DNA from: Paractinoplanes aksuensis
GTDB taxonomy: Bacteria; Actinomycetota; Actinomycetes; Mycobacteriales; Micromonosporaceae
DNA: 64,000 bases
Assembly: GCF_024137025.1 (NCBI RefSeq)
Contig: NZ_JAMYJR010000027.1
Span: 248,001 to 312,000, forward strand
Direction: 5' to 3'
Under the pieces are notes generated by a model, which was not told the origin of the DNA, ran no database searches, and was given only the letters and a program-made list of their open reading frames with translations. This document shows, piece after piece, positions 60,582-64,000 of the stretch. Both the position numbers and the translations under genes were made by a program. Within the stretch, counting starts at the first letter, position 1; the number at the start of each line of letters is the position of its first letter.

Positions 60582-61286
60582 ATGCCCAAAGCTCTGGTGG
60601 TCCGCGGCGGCTGGGAAGGTCACCGGCCGGTCGAGGCCACCGACCTCTTCCTGCCCTTTCTGGCCGACAACAATTTTGACGTCCATGTCAGCGCATCGAC
60701 AGATGTCTACGGCGATGCGCGGCTCATGGCCGAGACCGATCTCATCGTGCAGTGCGTGACCATGTCGGCCGTCGAACGCGACGAGCTCGACGGCCTGCGG
60801 GCCGCGGTGGCCGCCGGCACCGGCTTCACCGGCTGGCACGGCGGGATCGCCGACTCGTTCCGGGCCTCGTCCGACTATCTGCAGCTGGTCGGCGGCCAGT
60901 TCGCGACGCACCCCGGCAAGGAACCCGGAGCCCGCTGCGGGGACGAGACCGACAACTTCCTCCCCCACACGGTCGAGATCACCCCGATCGGCCGCGAGCA
61001 CCCGGTCACGGCCGGGCTCGACGACTTCGATCTGACCACCGAGCAGTACTGGGTGCTGCACGACGACCTGATCGACGTGCTGGCCACCACCACCCATCCC
61101 GTCCAGCCGTGGCACCCGTGGCACCGCCCGATCACCTCCCCCGCGGTGTGGACCAGGCAGTGGGGCGAGGGCCGGATCGTCGTCACCACCCCCGGTCACA
61201 GCCTCGACGTGCTCCGCCATCCGACCGTCCGCACCGTGATCGAGAGGGGCATGCTGTGGGCGAGCCGCACCGCATCGGCATCGTAG
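60582..61286 (+). CDS. ThuA-like protein
   Basis: A 234-residue protein of the ThuA (trehalose utilisation A-like) family, a glutamine-amidotransferase-like fold: 'ALVVRGGWEGHRPVEATDLF', 'GTGFTGWHGGIADSF', 'DELDGL', 'TEQYWVLHDD', 'PWHPWHRPITSPAVW'. ThuA-type proteins accompany sugar dehydrogenases in ketosugar pathways, but their reaction is not well defined. It overlaps the following oxidoreductase by 31 bp, so the two act together. Translation is probably leaderless. Confidence 0.85.
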   Translation: MPKALVVRGGWEGHRPVEATDLFLPFLADNNFDVHVSASTDVYGDARLMAETDLIVQCVTMSAVERDELDGLRAAVAAGTGFTGWHGGIADSFRASSDYLQLVGGQFATHPGKEPGARCGDETDNFLPHTVEITPIGREHPVTAGLDDFDLTTEQYWVLHDDLIDVLATTTHPVQPWHPWHRPITSPAVWTRQWGEGRIVVTTPGHSLDVLRHPTVRTVIERGMLWASRTASAS

Positions 61287-62347
61287 GAGCCGGTTGGATC
61301 TCCAGCGCCTACCTGGAGACCCTGCGCGACCATCCCGCGATCACCGTGGCCGCGGTGGCCGACCTCGACGAGTCCCGCGCGGCCGAGGTCGCCGCCGGCC
61401 TCGCCGATTGCCGCGCCCTCCCGGTCGACGCCCTGATGAAAGACAGCTCCATCCGTACGATCCTCAACCTGACGATCCCCGCCGCGCACGCGGCCGTGGC
61501 GCTGGACGCGATCGCCCACGACAAACAGGTGTACGGCGAGAAGCCCCTGGCCGCCGAAATGTCGGGGGCCCGCTCGATCCTGGACCGGGCCGCCGCCGCC
61601 GAACTCACGGTGGGCTGCGCGCCCGACACCGTACTGGGCACCGGCGTACAGACGGCCCGGTCCACCATCGACGCCGGACTGATCGGCCGGCCCCTGTCGG
61701 CGGTGGCGGTCATGGCCACCCCCGGCCACGAACGCTGGCACCACAACCCCGACTTCTACTACCGCCCCGGCGGCGGCCCGCTGCTCGACATGGGCCCGTA
61801 CTACCTGACCGCGCTGATCCACCTGCTCGGCCCGATCGAAGCCGTCACCGGCGCGGCCGCCCGCCCCCGGCTCACCCGCGTCATAGGCGCCGGCCCCCGA
61901 GCCGGCGACCAGGTCCAGGTCGAGGTCGACACCCACGTGACCGGCATCCTGCACCACACGAGCGGCGCCCTGTCCACCATCACCACCAGCTTCGACGCCG
62001 TCCGCACCACAGCCGCCCCCATCGAGGTGCACGGCGAGACCGGCAGCCTCGCAGTACCCGACCCCAACATGTTCACGGGCGACGTGCGCCTGTTCGAACT
62101 GGGCGCCCCCGACTGGCGCACGGTAGCGCCGTCAGCCGGCTACGTGGACGCGGCCCGAGGCATCGGCCTGCTCGACATGCTCACCACCCCGTCACCCCGA
62201 GCCACCGGCACCCTGGCCCTGCACGTGCTGGACGCCATGACGACCCTCCTACGCTCAGCCGACGAGGGCCGCCGCCTCCCCCTGACCACAACCACCGACC
62301 GCCCCGACCTGGTCCCCCTGACCCCGCCCCGAACCTGGCGCCAGTGA
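61256..62347 (+). CDS. Gfo/Idh/MocA-family sugar oxidoreductase
   Basis: A 363-residue NAD(P)-dependent oxidoreductase: Rossmann motif 'IGIVGAGWISSAYLETLRD', 'DKQVYGEKPLAAEMSGA' with the catalytic-type Lys, and a C-terminal alpha/beta domain ('GGGPLLDMGPYYLTALIHLL'). It probably oxidises a sugar or sugar derivative made from the polymers degraded by this locus. The start is GTG 61256 (GAGAGGGG upstream) inside the end of the ThuA-like gene. The ThuA/Gfo-Idh pairing is common in sugar catabolic operons. Confidence 0.9.
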   Translation: MGEPHRIGIVGAGWISSAYLETLRDHPAITVAAVADLDESRAAEVAAGLADCRALPVDALMKDSSIRTILNLTIPAAHAAVALDAIAHDKQVYGEKPLAAEMSGARSILDRAAAAELTVGCAPDTVLGTGVQTARSTIDAGLIGRPLSAVAVMATPGHERWHHNPDFYYRPGGGPLLDMGPYYLTALIHLLGPIEAVTGAAARPRLTRVIGAGPRAGDQVQVEVDTHVTGILHHTSGALSTITTSFDAVRTTAAPIEVHGETGSLAVPDPNMFTGDVRLFELGAPDWRTVAPSAGYVDAARGIGLLDMLTTPSPRATGTLALHVLDAMTTLLRSADEGRRLPLTTTTDRPDLVPLTPPRTWRQ

Positions 62348-63118
62348 CCCGGCCAAGCTCCTGTAGGCGCCGCATCAACCTCACCACCACAACCGAGCGC
62401 CCCGCCCTGCCGCGACCTGTCACAGCTGCGGTGCCGCGAGTGACCGACCGGCCTGCGCAGCAACGTCCGTTACAAGAAACAGCCAAGCCGAAGTGCCGGC
62501 CCGTCAACTCTCTCGGAAGACATCGGCCCTCATCACCTGACGGTGCCCAGAGCAATAGGGGTTAGTGGGTTCCCGCGGCCGCCCCAGCGCATTCCGCCGA
62601 TCAACCCCCAAGACGAAACCGATCGCCCCACCCAGCCGTTAGCAAGACGGAACGGATCGTGTCGCCAGGCGTTAGCAACTCGACCGGCATCGAGCTCCGT
62701 TACATAGCTGAGAGCCGGAGCAGCGGGGCCGCCCGGCTTCCCGCGGCGGCCCCAGCGTGTCCTGCCAAAACCCGCCGATCAACCGCGAAGACGAAACCGA
62801 TCGCCTCACCCAGCCGTTAGCAAGACGAAACGGATCGTCTCGCCCAGCCGTTAGCAAGACGAAACGGATCGTCTCGCCCAGCCGTTAGCAAGACGAAACG
62901 GATCGTCTCGCCGAGATGGCGGCAGGACGAAACGGATCGCCTCGCCAGGGTGTTGGCGAGACGAAACGGGTCGTCTCGGCGGCGGGTGAAATGGCCGGAG
63001 CGTTGGCAGGGATTGGCGGGGCTGAGGCTCGGGCGCCCTCTGACGGTCAGGGACTCACGAGCGCGTGCGCTGCGGCGGGGCCACGCCGCAGGCCCTCGTG
63101 AACGGCCGGACGCGCCGG
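62348..63118. other. 771-bp gene-free region
   Basis: No coding frame with protein character. The left part (62348-62569) shows nothing I recognise. 62570-62976 holds the hairpin repeats and a larger duplication described separately. 62977-63118 shows nothing more. Confidence 0.7.
62611..62976. repeat. 34-bp-period hairpin repeat array with a ~95-bp duplication
   Basis: Eight cores related to AGACGAAACGGATCGTCT start at 62611, 62645, 62789, 62823, 62857, 62891, 62925 and 62959. Spacing is exactly 34 bp within 62611-62645 and within the six from 62789. Each core can pair AGACGA with TCGTCT around a 6-base loop; the last is perfect over 8 bp (CGAGACGA/TCGTCTCG). The 16-bp linkers are nearly identical in the middle units (CCCAGCCGTTAGCA). 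The segment 62570-62662 is repeated with changes at 62740-62840. Confidence 0.8.
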
Positions 63119-64000
63119 TTACGGGCGGGCGGCTGGGCCTGGCTTCTTCGGGTGCTTGGGCTTGGGTGCCTTCTTCGGGCCGGCCGGCTTACCCTTCCGA
63201 GCCGGTTCGGCCTTGGGGGCGGGGTCGGCCTTGGGCGCGGCCGCGCGGACCGGGCGGCGGGGAGCGTCCCGTTGATGCGAGACGGAGATCGACCGGACCG
63301 TCTGTTCCGGTGTGGAGGTCGACGGGCTCGGTGTTTCGGCGCGCTTCGTCGCCGGGGCCGACGGCACCGCGACCGCGTCGGCCTGGGCCGGCTGGGCCGC
63401 GCCGTCGCCGGCCCACCACACCCCACCGGCGCCGATCATTCCGGTGACCACCCCGGCGGCGATGAGCACCGCCCGGCCGGGACGACGGGTGCGGGCCGGG
63501 GGCAAGGTGACCGTCGGCGCCGACACACTGCGCAGCAGTGCCGCGGACGGTAGCCCGGCGACCTCGCCCAGCACGTCGGAGACCTCGATGGCGCTGGGCC
63601 GGTCGGCGGGCCGCTTGGCCAGGCAGCGGGACACGATCCGGGCCACCGCGGGGGGAAGACCGGGAATCGCCGGTAGGGGCGCCGGTTTCGCGAAGACATG
63701 GGCCCGGACCATCTGGGTGACGGTCGACGCGTCCCACGGCATCCGACCGGCCAGCGCGAGATACATCAGCACGCCGAGGGCGTACACGTCGGTCGCCGGG
63801 CGCACCGGGCCGCCCTTGATGCGTTCCGGCGCGAGGTAGGCCGGTGTGCCCACGAGTTGCCCGTCGTTGCCGTCGAACGCGCCGATCGCGGCCGAGATGC
63901 CGAAGTCGACCAGCTTCACCCCGGCGCTGGTCACCATGACGTTGGCCGGTTTCACGTCCCGGTGCACGATGCCGTCGGCGTGGGCCGCGGCCAGGGCCGC
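63119..64000 (-). CDS. Ser/Thr protein kinase, C-terminal part (5' end outside window)
   Basis: A PknB-type kinase whose N-lobe lies beyond the right edge. Visible are the catalytic loop 'GIVHRDVKPANVMV', the DFG motif 'KLVDFGISAAIG', activation segment and 'GTPAYLAPERIKGG', 'DVYALGVLMYLALAGRMPW' and the remaining C-lobe. Then come a membrane helix ('AVLIAAGVVTGMIGAGGVWW') and an external tail rich in Lys, Pro and Ala without PASTA repeats. It phosphorylates proteins in response to an envelope signal; the Lys/Pro tail could contact the cell wall. Confidence 0.9.
   Translation of the reverse strand, partial: AALAAAHADGIVHRDVKPANVMVTSAGVKLVDFGISAAIGAFDGNDGQLVGTPAYLAPERIKGGPVRPATDVYALGVLMYLALAGRMPWDASTVTQMVRAHVFAKPAPLPAIPGLPPAVARIVSRCLAKRPADRPSAIEVSDVLGEVAGLPSAALLRSVSAPTVTLPPARTRRPGRAVLIAAGVVTGMIGAGGVWWAGDGAAQPAQADAVAVPSAPATKRAETPSPSTSTPEQTVRSISVSHQRDAPRRPVRAAAPKADPAPKAEPARKGKPAGPKKAPKPKHPKKPGPAARP

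Noticed and set aside
62789..62976. CRISPR array
   Set aside because: The 16-bp intervals are themselves repeated rather than unique, the period is too short and no cas genes are present.
1..64000. tRNA, rRNA, riboswitch or secondary-metabolite gene cluster
   Set aside because: No conserved RNA core was recognised, and no polyketide, peptide synthetase or terpene core genes are present despite two LAL regulators.

Overview
The window is very GC-rich, densely coded and rich in GTG/TTG starts, 4-bp stop/start overlaps (NTGA), long spurious antisense reading frames, LAL-type LuxR regulators, F420-type reductase and secreted glycoside hydrolases. This points to a filamentous or sporulating Actinomycetota, most likely Micromonosporaceae (Actinoplanes-like); the family placement is inference from gene content. 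No rRNA, tRNA, CRISPR array, transposase or integrase was seen.

Layout. 1-6 kb: 3' part of an AraC regulator, an FAD/NAD(P) disulphide oxidoreductase, a small membrane protein, an EthD-like protein, a LysR/DJ-1 divergent pair, and two gene relics (SDR tail, frameshifted DUF4188 gene). Two promoters here carry the same pair of GAACGTTC operators. 5.7-10.7 kb: an uncharacterised membrane gene cluster headed by a gene with three apparent +1 frameshifts. 10.8-15.7 kb: F420-type reductase, PilZ protein, polytopic GT-C-like protein and a divergent sugar-sensor/GGDEF diguanylate cyclase, together a likely c-di-GMP module. 15.7-31.5 kb: secreted tannase-family esterase, an ECF41-like sigma factor with a cut C-terminus, a LuxR giant, a secreted protein-arginine deiminase, CAP and STAS proteins, a GPP34/DUF5996 operon beside a MerR gene, and an S33-type exported peptidase. 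31.5-37.6 kb: lipoprotein, then a two-component system in one run with an ABC exporter. 37.6-43.9 kb: TM2 protein, a complete sugar ABC importer operon, and an nSTAND NTPase.

44-62.4 kb is a plant cell-wall (arabinoxylan/cellulose) locus: GH10-CBM2 xylanase, GH63/MGH1-like glycosidase, GH43-CBM6, ricin-GH43, GH127-ricin, GH6, a LacI regulator, ThuA and Gfo/Idh proteins. At its edge sits the most striking gene of the window: a single polypeptide joining an ECF sigma factor, a zinc anti-sigma-like motif, a membrane segment and an external AbfB (CBM42-type) arabinofuranose-binding domain. It looks like a one-piece counterpart of the clostridial SigI/RsgI polysaccharide-sensing pair, placed next to enzymes that attack the same polymer. 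LacI-type palindromes (GGGAGCGCTCCC, GTGAACGTTCAC and relatives) mark the enzyme promoters, and one copy lies orphaned behind the sigma gene. 62.4-63.1 kb is a gene-free stretch with a 34-bp-period hairpin repeat array, followed by the 3' part of a Ser/Thr protein kinase.
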